Origin: Puccinellia tenuiflora | Taxonomy: Eukaryota; Streptophyta; Magnoliopsida; Poales; Poaceae | DNA: 64,000 bases | Assembly (NCBI GenBank): GCA_012064385.1 | Contig: QRDG01000418.1 | Coordinates: 219,999-283,998, forward strand | Reading direction: 5' to 3' | Shown here: positions 1 through 9,860 of the stretch, piece after piece | Position numbering within the stretch: position 1 is the first letter of the stretch | Layout of the letters: each line of letters starts with the position of its first letter | Position numbers and translations under genes: made by a program | Notes under the pieces: generated by a model | What the model was told of the DNA's origin: nothing | The model's input: the letters and a program-made list of their open reading frames with translations, nothing else | The model's database searches: none

Positions 1-667
1 CGGGAAGGGCTACCACATGGCGACGAAGGAGGAGGTGCGGTGCACAATAAAGGTAGAGTCCACCATAAAGGTGGAGTCCATGGACGCGGTCCACGGCAGG
101 AGAGCGGCGTCACCAAAGCTGAAAAAGGCCACCGGCCAAGCAGGACGGTGGGCTGGCGCTGCGGAGGTAGAACGGGTCCCACGGTGACGTCACCCTTGGA
201 GTGTAGCTGCAGACGGTTCTTATCACCAAAGCGGCAATACTCGTTGTCCGCTTTGCTTGGTGCTGCTTTGTTGACTCCTTTATTCATGGAAACGGCAACT
301 GCGGCGTCGTCGTCACCGCGCGCAGGCGCGCGCGTCACTCTGCACATGGGCGCAGAGCCCATGTGCGCTCTGCCGCGGAGGCAGAGCTGGCTTCGAGAGG
401 AAGGAAGCCTCGCGAGGCAAAAGGCCTCGCCGAGCCTTTCGGCTTGGTCCTTAGCAGAATTGCTTGGTGGCGTCCGAGACGCCTTCCCGAGGAGAGGTCC
501 CTCGCCAAGGGAGAAAACCCTCGGCGAGGAGAAAAGGTCCCTCGCGAGGGAAAACCCTCGCGAGGCTCGCCAGGCTTGGAGAGCCCGGTCCTTAGCGAAA
601 TCTTCTGAAGAATCTTGTGGGCCCTGGCAGGCCGGCCCGTGGTACCCTGGTTCCCACTGTGCCGACA
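1..667 (-). repeat. 3' LTR of the Tat-type element (partial)
   Basis: Positions 1-667 match 12646-13314 almost collinearly. On the minus strand the LTR starts TGTCGGCACAGT at 667. The remaining part of about 430 bases, including the LTR's far end, lies before the window. It contains several TC(G)CGAGG-type short inverted motifs between about 380 and 570 that could fold. Confidence 0.95.
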
Positions 668-684
668 GTAGCCCCCGGGCCCGC
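668..684 (-). promoter_or_regulatory. Polypurine tract of the Tat-type element
   Basis: On the minus strand the 3' LTR is directly preceded by a G-rich run, GGGCCCGGGGGCTAC, the position and composition expected for the plus-strand DNA primer. It fixes the element's orientation independently of the coding frames. Confidence 0.7.
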
Positions 685-973
685 GATGTGCGCGCCGAGG
701 CCCATGGATGAAGGCGAAGCGTGAGGGGCCAAACGGTGCCTGCCGGGGCCGTGACACGTGGGGCGCAGCGGTTGCGCCCGCGGCCACGATCTCCTCGGCT
801 CCAACGGGCAACGTGGCGGGGCCCGCCACGCCTCGGGAGCCGGTCAATAAAGCCTGGGCGCGCAGACTGCGCCCTTCACTTCTCCCATAACTCCACCACA
901 CTCTTCCCCCAAACAGCTCCTTCTTCCCAGAGCACTCCAACTCCAGGGTCTTCATCTCCTTCTCCGGCGACCA
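685..973 (+). other. Leader region of the antisense accessory gene
   Basis: No gene. This is the region upstream of the plus-strand accessory gene; from about 870 it is pyrimidine- and CCA-rich like a plant 5' UTR. A weak TATA-like caataaag lies at about 844. No convincing core promoter was identified. Confidence 0.4.
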
Positions 974-3900
974 ATGGTGCCCAAGAAAACCAACGTCGAC
1001 CCGAAGGGCAAGGCCGCGATGCGGGCCGGCACGTCGGCGGCGATGGCGCGCGGTGCTGCCCTCGAGGGGGCGCTGCCGCGGACCCGCGTCACCGCGGCAG
1101 TGATAGCAAAGGTGCGCCACCTGGCGGCGGCGAGCACCAACGAGCACGGCGCCACCGAGATGAGGCCGGCCGGCAGCAGGCTCACCGAGGGGTTCTACCC
1201 CATCTTCCTCCACACTCTCTACGCCGGTCTTGTCCCTCCGTTTTCCGAATTCCTCTTGTCGATTCTGGAGGTGTACCAGATCCAGCTGCTTCATCTTCAT
1301 CCCAACTCCATTCTCATCCTCGCCATCTTCGCCTACCTCTGCGAGGCCTACATCGGCATCCGCCCCTCGGTGGCGCTCTTCCGTAGTTTCTACTCCCTCC
1401 GGAGCACCGCCCCCAACGAGCGGCTCGGCTGCGTCTCCTTTCGCATCGCCGCCGCCCGGAGCGAGACCTACATTCCCATCGCCTGGTGCGGCGAGAACGC
1501 CATCACCAAGGTGATGAAGAAGGTGGAGAAGTTCCGCGAGAGGTGGCTCTTCGTCGACGCCAAGAAGACAAACCCTCTCCTGGAGGTGCCCGAGGGGCCC
1601 CCGAGGAAGTGGGCGTGCTGGGCGAGCGCTGACTTCAGGGGCTCGAGGCTCGACGCGGTGTACGAGTGCATCCGGCGCATCCGTGAGGCAGGGGTCACCG
1701 GCCAGATGGTGGCAAGAGACTTCACGAGGCGCCGGATCGCTCCTCTCCAGTGGCACTCCGAGCCGGTGTGGCAGTACACAGGCAAGGGGGACGCGATGCG
1801 GCTGAGCTCGGACGGCTTCGCGCCTGAGGTGCTGCGCCAGGTATTGGGGGTCCTCTTCGTGACGACGGAGATCCCGTCTCCTGCCAACGAGGAGGCCCGG
1901 CCACTCATCAGCTTCGCCGAGGAGAGCATCGAGGAGCAACGCCAGTGCATGCCCGTGTTCGACGAGTGGGGAATTGTGCCCGCGGGGCACCGCGGGCCGC
2001 GCCCCAACCCGTGGGCGGCGGAGCCGGAGTACATGGACGAGTCTCCGGAGCCGGAGGAGGTTGAAGAGTCTGCCGAGGAAGAGGCCTCGAGAGGCGAGGA
2101 CCCCTTCGGCGAGGACGAGGCCTCGAGGGGCACCGACCCCGTTGGCGAGGGCGAGGCATCGAGAGGCGCCAACCCCTCGAGAGGCTCCGCCAGCTCCTCA
2201 AGGAGCGCTCCCGCCGAGGTGGACCTCCAGGTGCTCTCCTCCAGCGACGAGGAGGATGCCTTCCGCGTCGCCCGCTCCCGACGTGTCGAGGAGGAGGAGG
2301 AGACGAGTGGCAGCGGGGGAGGACGCTGCGAGCCCCGCTCCAAGGCCATCCACGACAGGAGAGCCGCGATCGAGAGGAGCACTCCTCGCGAGGAGGCAAG
2401 GGCGCCTCAAGAGGAGGCCGGAGCAAGCAACACCCAGCCGCCCAAGGCGAAGAAGAGGGTGTGGGTGATGGCCGACGAGTAAGCCTTGACTCTTCTTTNG
2501 TCTCCGGAGTGGAGGAGGTTGAAGAGTCCGCCGGGAAGGCCTCGAGAGGCGAGGACCCCTTCGGCGAGGACGAGGCCTCGAGGGGCCGACCCCGTTGGCG
2601 AGGACGAGGCATCGAGAGGGCGCCAACCCCTCGAGGGCCTGCCGGCTCCTCAAGGAGCGCTCCCGCCGAGGTGGACCTCCAGGTGCTCTCCTCCAGCGAT
2701 GAGGAGGATGCCTTCCGCGTCGCCCGTTCCCGACGCGTCGAGGAGGAGGAGACGAGCGGCGGCGGGGGAGGGCGCTGCGAGCCCCTCTCCAAGGCCATCC
2801 ACGACAGGAGCGCCGCGACCGTGAGGAGCGCTCCTCGCGAGGAGGCAAGGGCGCCTCAAGAGGAGGCCGGAGCAAGAACACCCAACCGCCCAAGGCGAAG
2901 AAGCGGGTGTGGGTGATGGCCGACGAGTAAGCCTTGATTCTTCTTTCTTTATCATTTTGCTTCTGGAAAACCCTCTTGAAGGATCTTACTTGTCTTCTTT
3001 CAGGCAACCTGCGGAGCCAAAGAGGCGGCGGCTCCGCAAGCTTGGAGAGGCCACCAGCGTCGTCGCGGAGACGCCTGCGGCTGACGAGCCGCGGCAGGTG
3101 GTGCCCTCCCGCGGGTGAGCCCGCGCGGAGGAGGGTTGAAGTGGTGGCGCCGTCGCTGCCTGGCGGCGACTCCTCCCGTGGTGGAGCAACGCGCGGAGGG
3201 GCGTGCTGAAGAGGCGGCGCCGTCGTCGGCTCGGGCGGGCGACCTCCTCCGCGGTGGAGCACCGCGCGGAGGAGGTGACCGAACAGGTGGCGCCGCCGTC
3301 ACCAACTAGGGCGGTCACTCCTCCCGTCCAGCACGAGACGGAGGAGGAGAGGTGGACGGGGAGATCGTCCTAGAGCCACCTCCAGAGGAGGAGGAGGCTC
3401 CCTCGAGAGGGGCCGATGCGCCCGAGGCTGTGGCGGACGCGGCCGTCACAGAAGGGGCAGGGACGCCCCTGAGGAGCAGGAAACAGAGGCTCCTTTGGAG
3501 ACCACAGGCGCCGGAGCGGGCGTGAGAGGATGCCCAGCCCCCAGAGGGCACCCGAAGCGGGTGCCGAGGGAGGCGCCCCCACGAGCCCCCGGGCCGCACC
3601 AGAGGCAGCCGTGAGCCCAAGGCAGGAGGCCTCGGGCGCCTCGACAAGGGTCGAGGCCTCTGCACCCAGCAGTGGTGCGGGGACCTTGGCGCTGCAGGAG
3701 CCGCGGCGCCAAGCAATTCGTCGCCGAGTCGTCCTCAACCAGGCGCGGCGGATGCTCGACGAGCTGGAGGAGCAGCTCGCCGAAGAAGAGCACGCCCTAG
3801 CGGAGGAGAGGACAAGGCTTGGCGAGGCCTGGGCCCTCCTCCACGAGAGGGTGGAGTTGTGCCGCCGGCAGGACGCAGCGGCCCAGGCGGAGCGCCAAGA

Positions 3901-5093
3901 GGCCCTTCGCTTCGCCAAGGAGACCCGCGACAGCGTCAAGCGGGAGGCGGAGGAGGTGATGGACCAGCTGGACGCCGCCAGGGAAGCACTCGAGGTGGAG
4001 CAGCAGCAGATAGCGACCGCGGAGCAGAAATTCATCGCGGACTCCAGGTTGTGGAGGCCAGCCTGAAGGAGCTCCGCGAGCTGCTGGATGCCCACGAGGG
4101 GCAGCTGGCGCCTCGTGAGGCAGAGCTGAAGCGGCGCGAGGAAGAGCTCTCCCTCCGCGAGAAGGAGCTGCGCCAGCGCGAGGAGCAGGTCCAGCTGCTC
4201 GAGAAGGATCAGGCCACCCGCGAGGGGCAGCTGCAGAAACGCGAGGGCCTGGTGGCCCAGGCGGAGGCCACCTACGCGCAGCGCCAAGAGAAGGCCAACG
4301 CCGACTTCGCGGCGAAGCAGAAGAGGATCCAGGAGGAGGCTGACACCAAGGTCAAGCTTATCCGCGAAAGCCTCTCCAAGGACTATGAGGAGAAGGTCAC
4401 GAAGCAGGAGGACCGCTTCAAGACCAAGCGCAAGGAGCTCCAAGACCGCATCAAGGCGCTCGAGCAGGAGGAGAAGCGGTTGACCTCCTGCCTTGAGGTC
4501 GCCAGGGAGGCCCAGGCTCGCGCAGAGGGGAAAGCCATCGCCCTGGAGAGAGACCTGGACGAGCTCTGTCAGCAGGTGGGGCCGGTCGTGAGCCTCGTGG
4601 AGCAGGCCCGGGACCAGCGCCAAATTGGCCGGTCCATGACGCGCCAGCGCCAGGGCATTCTCCAAAGCTTGGTGAGCCACGCGCACGCGGTCGGGGGTGA
4701 TCTGAGGATCGACGTCCCCTCCTTCTCTGTGAAGATCGACGATGAAGCCGCGTACTCGTTCTTCTTCGAGCAATTCCTCGGGAAGCTTGAGGGGTCGCGA
4801 AGGGCTTCAACGAGCGCGTCGTGGAGGAGAGCCGCGATCTCCTCGTCATCGCCTCCACCCGCATCTTCAGCAACCTCGTGAGGCTCCAGCCCTCACTTGA
4901 CCTTGAGGACGTGATGGCGCCGCCGGGTGCTATCAGCAACAAGGCGCGGGAGGCCTACGGGGAGGCCGCCATCGCGTACGCCAAGAAATTCGACCAAGTC
5001 GTGATCGAAGGCGACGACAAGGAGGATGCCCTGGAGGAGGAGGTAGAGGCTGCCGTGGACAAAGCGGGCACCTCAGGAGGCACGACAGCTTGA
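974..5093 (+). pseudogene. Antisense accessory gene of the Tat-type element (putative gypsy type transposon family plus coiled coil)
   Basis: It runs opposite to gag-pol. From the ATG at 974 an open frame encodes a globular N-terminal part (about residues 60-330, with a hydrophobic FYPIFLHTLYAGLVPPFSEF stretch) of the type annotated in grasses as putative gypsy type transposon (Pfam PF04195, recalled, not searched). An acidic Ser/Glu-rich tail follows, to a clean splice donor (CGA/gtaagc) at 2479 and again at 2927. The intron 2927-3003 ends in tcttctttcag. Downstream, 3530-5093 encodes a long charged coiled coil (LEEQLAEEEHALAEER; REEELSLREKELRQREEQ) and a C-terminal domain. Breaks: a stop at 3116-3118, frameshifts near 4050-4066 and 4790-4820, and the internal duplication at 2041-2946. 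Function is unknown; such genes are carried by several Tat-lineage elements. Confidence 0.8.
2041..2946 (+). repeat. Imperfect 0.45-kb direct duplication with an N at the junction
   Basis: Copy 1 is 2041-2498 and copy 2 is 2500-2946. Both begin gtctccggag and end in the first bases of the same intron (after the gtaagcc donor, up to ttcttcttt). They differ by several substitutions and small indels. The only ambiguous base of the window, n at 2499, sits exactly at the junction, so this may be an unmerged assembly overlap rather than a biological duplication. Confidence 0.9.
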
Positions 5094-6305
5094 GCTCCTT
5101 GTCTACAGCTGGGTGTACAGAGGGCACATTTATCTTAGCCATTTTGGTTGTAAACTTTTGTAAAGATTTGTTAAGTTTTACTTGGAGTGTGCTTGTGAAT
5201 GTCCCTCGGGAGGCTTTTGTCTTTCCCCTTCATGTCTTTTTCGCTCTACGTCTTAGGTCCCTCTCTTAGCGCTACACCACCGCCGCTTCGGTATGCGAGA
5301 GTCAGGGCTCCACAAGGCCGGGGGGTGTGTGAGGCCTCAAGAAGTAAGAGCTCCTCGAAACGCGATGTTTGGGGGCCCCCTTTGACGTGCAAGCAACCCA
5401 TGAGGCATAGGAGAGAGAAAGAGCTCGAGGGAAAAACCAGCGAGATGAAATTCAACCAAGTGTTTGTACTTAGCTTGGTGAGGCGTTCTGCCTTGGAGAG
5501 GGTGTTGGTTCCCTGGCGAGGCGTTGTTTGCCTTGAGAGGTGCGCCTGAGGCTTGCTTTCCTGCGTTTTGACAGATAGGCGTACCCACAAGCAATACATA
5601 GCTAGAACTTATGCGCGCTCGTAGGTTCCTTCATGAGTGTCTCGCGAGGAGAACAGGCACCAAGGTCCTTGGTGAGTTGACGTGCACGGGAGCCGGCTCA
5701 TGAGGTCAGAGCTCCTTGGGAGTTGACGTGCATGAAAGCTGACCCGTGAGTTCAGAGCTCGGATCCTTGGGTTTTAGAGCTGCGGATGCTCCCGTGGCAT
5801 GGCACCATGCTAGCCCCCGCTCGCGAGATAGCACAGGAGGGATCATACGAGCAAGGATGAAACAGCAATAACATAAAGGCTTACCGAAGCAACCACATAT
5901 GCTGGCGCAGAGCGCAAAGGTTCAAATTGACCTGAAACATAGGTTCATTACACTGGCGTGGCCAGAAACACAAAAAATCCGCCATGTCAGGCATGGGGTT
6001 CCACATGCTGTGGCTGAGACTCTCGAGGGGGCGTGCTCGTGGCGACGCATGTAGAGAGAGCTCAGAGGGGGCCCCTATGCGGGGGTGGCTTGTAGAGCCT
6101 GCGGTCCACCATGGCTGGGCATGGGGATCCACCACGCCAAGGCATGGTGCCTGAAGAGGTTACCTTGCCGAGGCGTGATGGCTTGGGAGTCTTCTCGAAC
6201 GGCCCGCGGCAGCGTGTAGTAGAGAGGGGAGCCCGAAATTTTTCCTCGTGGAGGATGATGGCGCGTGGCTCTCCCTTGATGCAAAAAGTTGCTCGCCGAG
6301 GGCGA
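5094..6305. other. Non-coding spacer between antisense gene end and integrase end
   Basis: This stretch separates the two converging transcription units of the Tat-type element. It probably holds the 3' ends of both: T-rich sequence after 5100 fits the 3' UTR of the plus-strand gene. No gene is supported. Repeated gttgacgtgca and gagctc-type phrases at about 5660-5765 look like a short internal repeat. Confidence 0.5.
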
Positions 6306-7690
6306 TCAGGGGTAGAACTTGCGCAGGTGCTGGATGTTCTAGGGGTTGGCGACAGGGATGCCGTCCTCCGTCTCGAGCCGCGCGGAGCCAGGCCTGGCGA
6401 TGTGCACGACTCTGTAGGGGCCTTCCCACATTGGCGAGAGCTTGTGGAGGCCTGCCCTGGAGAGGATTCTCCTCAGGACAAGGTCTCTGCTTCGAGAGTG
6501 CGCGGGCGGATTTGGCGGCTGTGGTAGCGACGGAGGTCTTGCTGGTACCTTGCCGCTCTCAGGTCCGCATTGCGGCGGAGCCCTTCAAGCAGCAGCAGGT
6601 CGTCGTTGCGGAGTTCGTCCAGCTCAGCCTCCTTGAAGGCCAGACTCGTGGAGAGCCATGAGTGATCTCGCTGGGGAGGACGGCTTCAGCGCCATAGACG
6701 AGGGAGAACGGCGTCTCACCAGTTGGCTTTGTTGGCGTGGTGCGGATGGACCAGAGCACCGAGGGGAGCTCATCGATCCAGTGCTTGCCGCTGGCCTTGA
6801 GGTGGTTGAAGCTTCTCGTCTTGAGGCCCTTGAGCACCTCGGCGTTGGCTCGCTCGGCCTGCCCGTTGCTTCGTGGGTGCGCCACCGAGGCGTAGCAGAT
6901 TTGGGCGCCGAGGCTGCCGCAGTAGGACTTGAAGGCGCCGCTGATGAATTGTGAGCCGTTGTCGGTGATGATGCGGTTGGGCACGCCGAAGCGGCAGACC
7001 AAGCTCCTGATGAATTTCACCGCCGACTTCGCCGGTATGGTGCGCACGGGTTCCACCTCAGGCCACTTGGTGAATTTGTCGATGGCGACGTAGAGGTAGC
7101 GGTAGCCCCCGAGCGCTCGCGGGAAGGGTCCCAGGAGGTCCAGCCCCCAGACCGCGAACGGCCAGGAGAGCGGGATCGTCTGGAGTCCTTGCGCGGGCTG
7201 GTGGATTTGCTTGGCGTGGAATTGGCATGCGTCGCAGGATTGGACGATGGCAGCTGCATCTTGAAGCCACTCCGGAAGACCTTGCCTGCAAGGGTGCGCG
7301 AGGAAGAATGGTGGCCGCACTCTCCACTGTGGATGTCGTTGATGAGCTGGCGGCCTTCCTCGGCAGGGACGCACCGCAACGCAACCCCATTGGGGCGCTT
7401 ACGGTACAGGTCTCCGTCGTGGAGGCAGTAGGACTTGGCCTGGCGAGCAATTCTTTCGGCCTCTGCGTCGTCTTTGGGGAGGACTCGGTCTTGCAGGTAG
7501 TTCTTGATCTCGATCGATCCACCAGTGTCTTGGCGTACCAGAGTCAGCAGCAAATGATCGCCAGAGGGGAGCCCGCAGTTTGGTGCTCCACTTGATGGGG
7601 CTGGTGGGAGCTTCTCGTCGATGCTGATGTTGACCACTGGTTGCTTGACCGAGGCCTTGGTGAGTCTCTCCTCGAACACTCCAGGCTTCT
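6306..7690 (-). pseudogene. Integrase of the Tat-type element
   Basis: Read leftward, it has a His/Cys zinc-binding N-terminus (HSGECGHH ... CDACQ), then the DDE core with D in VWGLDLLGP, D in IITDNGSQF and E in NGQAERANAEVLKGL (core about 6660-7230). A C-terminal module follows with WEGPYRVV at about 6430 and the terminal HLRKFYP. A frameshift lies near the zinc domain (about 7250), further shifts near 6560-6650, and a TGG-to-TAG change interrupts the last stretch at about 6340. It would insert element DNA into chromosomes; this copy cannot make a continuous protein. Confidence 0.9.
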
Positions 7691-7699
7691 GGGCTTCTC

Positions 7700-8100
7700 T
7701 TCTTGCTGCTCGCCTGGTGATTTCATCTGCTTCTTGGTTTTCTGCTCGCGGATGTGCTTGAGCTCCATGCCCCTGAAGTGCTTCTCCAGCTTGCGTACCT
7801 CTTCAAGGTAGGCCACCATGTAGGTGTCCTTAGGCGTGTAGCTTTTGTTGGAGAAGTTGACGAGGAGCTGAGAGTCGCCCTTGATGAGGATGCGCTTGAT
7901 GCCGAGGGCGATAGCGGCTCTGAGCCCGGCGAGGAGGCCTTCATATTCAGCAATGTTGTTGGAGACCTTGTCGTTGTCCTTGAAGCACAGCTGGACGGCG
8001 TAGTAGAGCTTGTCGCCTGTCGGTGAGGTGAGGACAGGCACCAGCCCCTGCACTCCTGGCCGCGAAGGCGCCGTCGAAGTGCATGGTCCAGTGGCCTGGT
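7700..8100 (-). pseudogene. Second (archaeal-like) RNase H domain of the Tat-type element
   Basis: After the conventional gypsy RNase H a second RNase H fold is recognisable: WTMHFDGA (first Asp), NNIAEYEGLLAGLRAA (Glu) and ILIKGDSQLLVN (Asp), ending near VRKLEKHF. A tandem second RNase H is an established trait of the plant Tat lineage. The linker ADFMAEWT just upstream is typical. A frameshift near 8030-8060 splits the domain. Confidence 0.85.
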
Positions 8101-8149
8101 TCCGTCCCACCTGAGGCTGCGGCTTCCTCCTCTTGAGGCTCTTCTTCAC

Positions 8150-9860
8150 GCGTGTCCGTCCACTCGGCCATGAAATCGGCCAGCGCCCTGCCCTTGATGA
8201 CCCTGGTGGTGTCAAACTCCAGCTCGAAAGGTTGTAGCTCGATGCCCCAGCCTGCGACGCGATCTGTTGCATTTGGTTGCGCAGGACTTGCTCCAGGGGG
8301 TATGAGGTGATCCACCTTGATGGGGTGACCCTGGAAGTAGTGGCGCAGCTTCCTGGAGCGATGAGGAGCGAGAAGAGGAGCTTTTGCTGCATAGGGTAGC
8401 GCTCGCGAGCGTCCCGCAGCACTGTGCTGACGAAGTAGACGGATGCTCGACGAGGATAGTTGTTGGCGTGGCAGCGACTAGCTCCTCTCCAGGCTCGGTG
8501 GAGTCCTCGGCGAGGGTTTCTTGAGGCCCCGCTTGTAGAGGCTCGGCAGGAGGCTGGAGGCTTGACGAGGGTGCTTCCTTGTCTGGGTGGTTCTGGGCTT
8601 GGCGAGGCGGAGGTCTGCTTGGCGAGGACTGGCTCTTCCCTTTCAGCCACCAAGACCGCGCTTGCCGTCTGAGGAGTGGCTGCAAGATACAGCTTCAGAG
8701 GCTCGCGAGGGCGTGGGGCAACCATGATGGGTGGGCTCGCCAGGTATTTCTTCAGGTCCTCAAAGGCCTTTGCTGCTTCAGGGGTCCACTTGAAGGGACC
8801 AGACCTCTTCATGATCTTGAAAAATGGCAGCGTCCTCTCGCCGAACTTGGAGATGAAACGGCCAAGGCTGGCCATACATCCCGCCAAGCGCTGCATGTCC
8901 TTGAGGCGACGAGGAGGCTGCATCTGCTCTATGGCCTTGATCTTGTCGGGGTTGGCCTCGATGCCGCGGTGGGATACCAGGAACCCGAGGAGCTTGCTTG
9001 AAGGGACCCCGAAGACGCACTTGGCGGGGTTCAGCTTGATGTTGACCTTGCGTAGGTTGGCAAAGGTCTCCTCGAGGTCCTGGATGAGCGTGCTTTCTTC
9101 ACGAGTCTTGACGACGATGTCATCGACGTAGGCCTCTGCATTTTTCCCCATCTGAGCCCCCAAGGCGATCCTCATGAGGCGCTGGAAAGTGGCGCCAGCG
9201 TTCTTCAAGCCGAAGGGCATGCAGATGTAGCAGAACACACCACAAGGGGTGAGAAATGCTGTCTTCTCCTCGTCCTCCTTCGCCAATCTTGATCTGGTGG
9301 TAACCAGAGAAGGCATCTAGAAAGCAGAGGAGCGCGCAGCCGGCGGTGGAGTCCACGATCTGGTCGATCCTCGGGAGGGGATAGGGGTCCTTGGGGCAGG
9401 CCTTGTTGAGGTCGGTGAAGTCGATGCAGAGGCGGCTTCCTCCGGTGTGTTTGGGGACGACCACGCCGTTGGCGAGCCAAGTGGGATGGACCACTTCCTT
9501 GATGATGCTGGCCTTCTTCAGCTTTTCCACCTCCTTGACGATGAAATCTTGCTTCTCTAGGCGCCTGGCGCCGCGCCTTTTTGCTTGACGGGGCGTGCGT
9601 TTGGACACACGGCTAAGTGGTGCTCGATCACCTCCCTCGGTACTCCGGACATATCTGACGGTGTCCAATGCGAACATGTCAGAGTTTGCCCTGAGGAAGG
9701 CGACGAGCGCGCTTTCCTATTTGGGAGGCAGGTTGGCGCCGATGGTGACGCTAGCCCCCGAGCCGTTTGCCTGAAGAGGCACTTGCTTCGTCGCGGCCTT
9801 CTCCTGAGAGAAAAGCTGCTTCTTCTTCGCGGGGGGCCTCGGAGGGGCTCCTCGTCCTCG
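8150..9860 (-). pseudogene. Reverse transcriptase and RNase H of the Tat-type element
   Basis: The RT fingers begin near 9560 (DFIVKEVEKLKKASIIKEV). Clear motifs are SRLCIDFTDLNKACPKD, FLDAFSGYHQI, MPFGLKNAGATFQRLM and the catalytic AYVDDIVV at about 9125. GFLVSHRGIEANPDKI and the connection domain follow, then an RNase H region with VYFVSTVLRDARERYPMQQK near 8370. Frameshifts occur at about 9565, 9300 and 8680 and again inside the RNase H part, so it is a pseudogene. It belongs to the same polyprotein as the gag-protease upstream. Confidence 0.92.

Noticed and set aside
335..1990. Long open frame on the minus strand (551 codons)
   Set aside because: Mirror of the GC-rich plus-strand accessory gene and LTR; it crosses the LTR boundary and shows no domain. 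GC-rich codons give long antisense frames by chance.
3370..4773. Minus-strand open frame of 467 codons, Leu-rich
   Set aside because: Antisense shadow of the plus-strand coiled coil; Glu/Lys-rich helices read backwards give Leu/Ala-rich frames.
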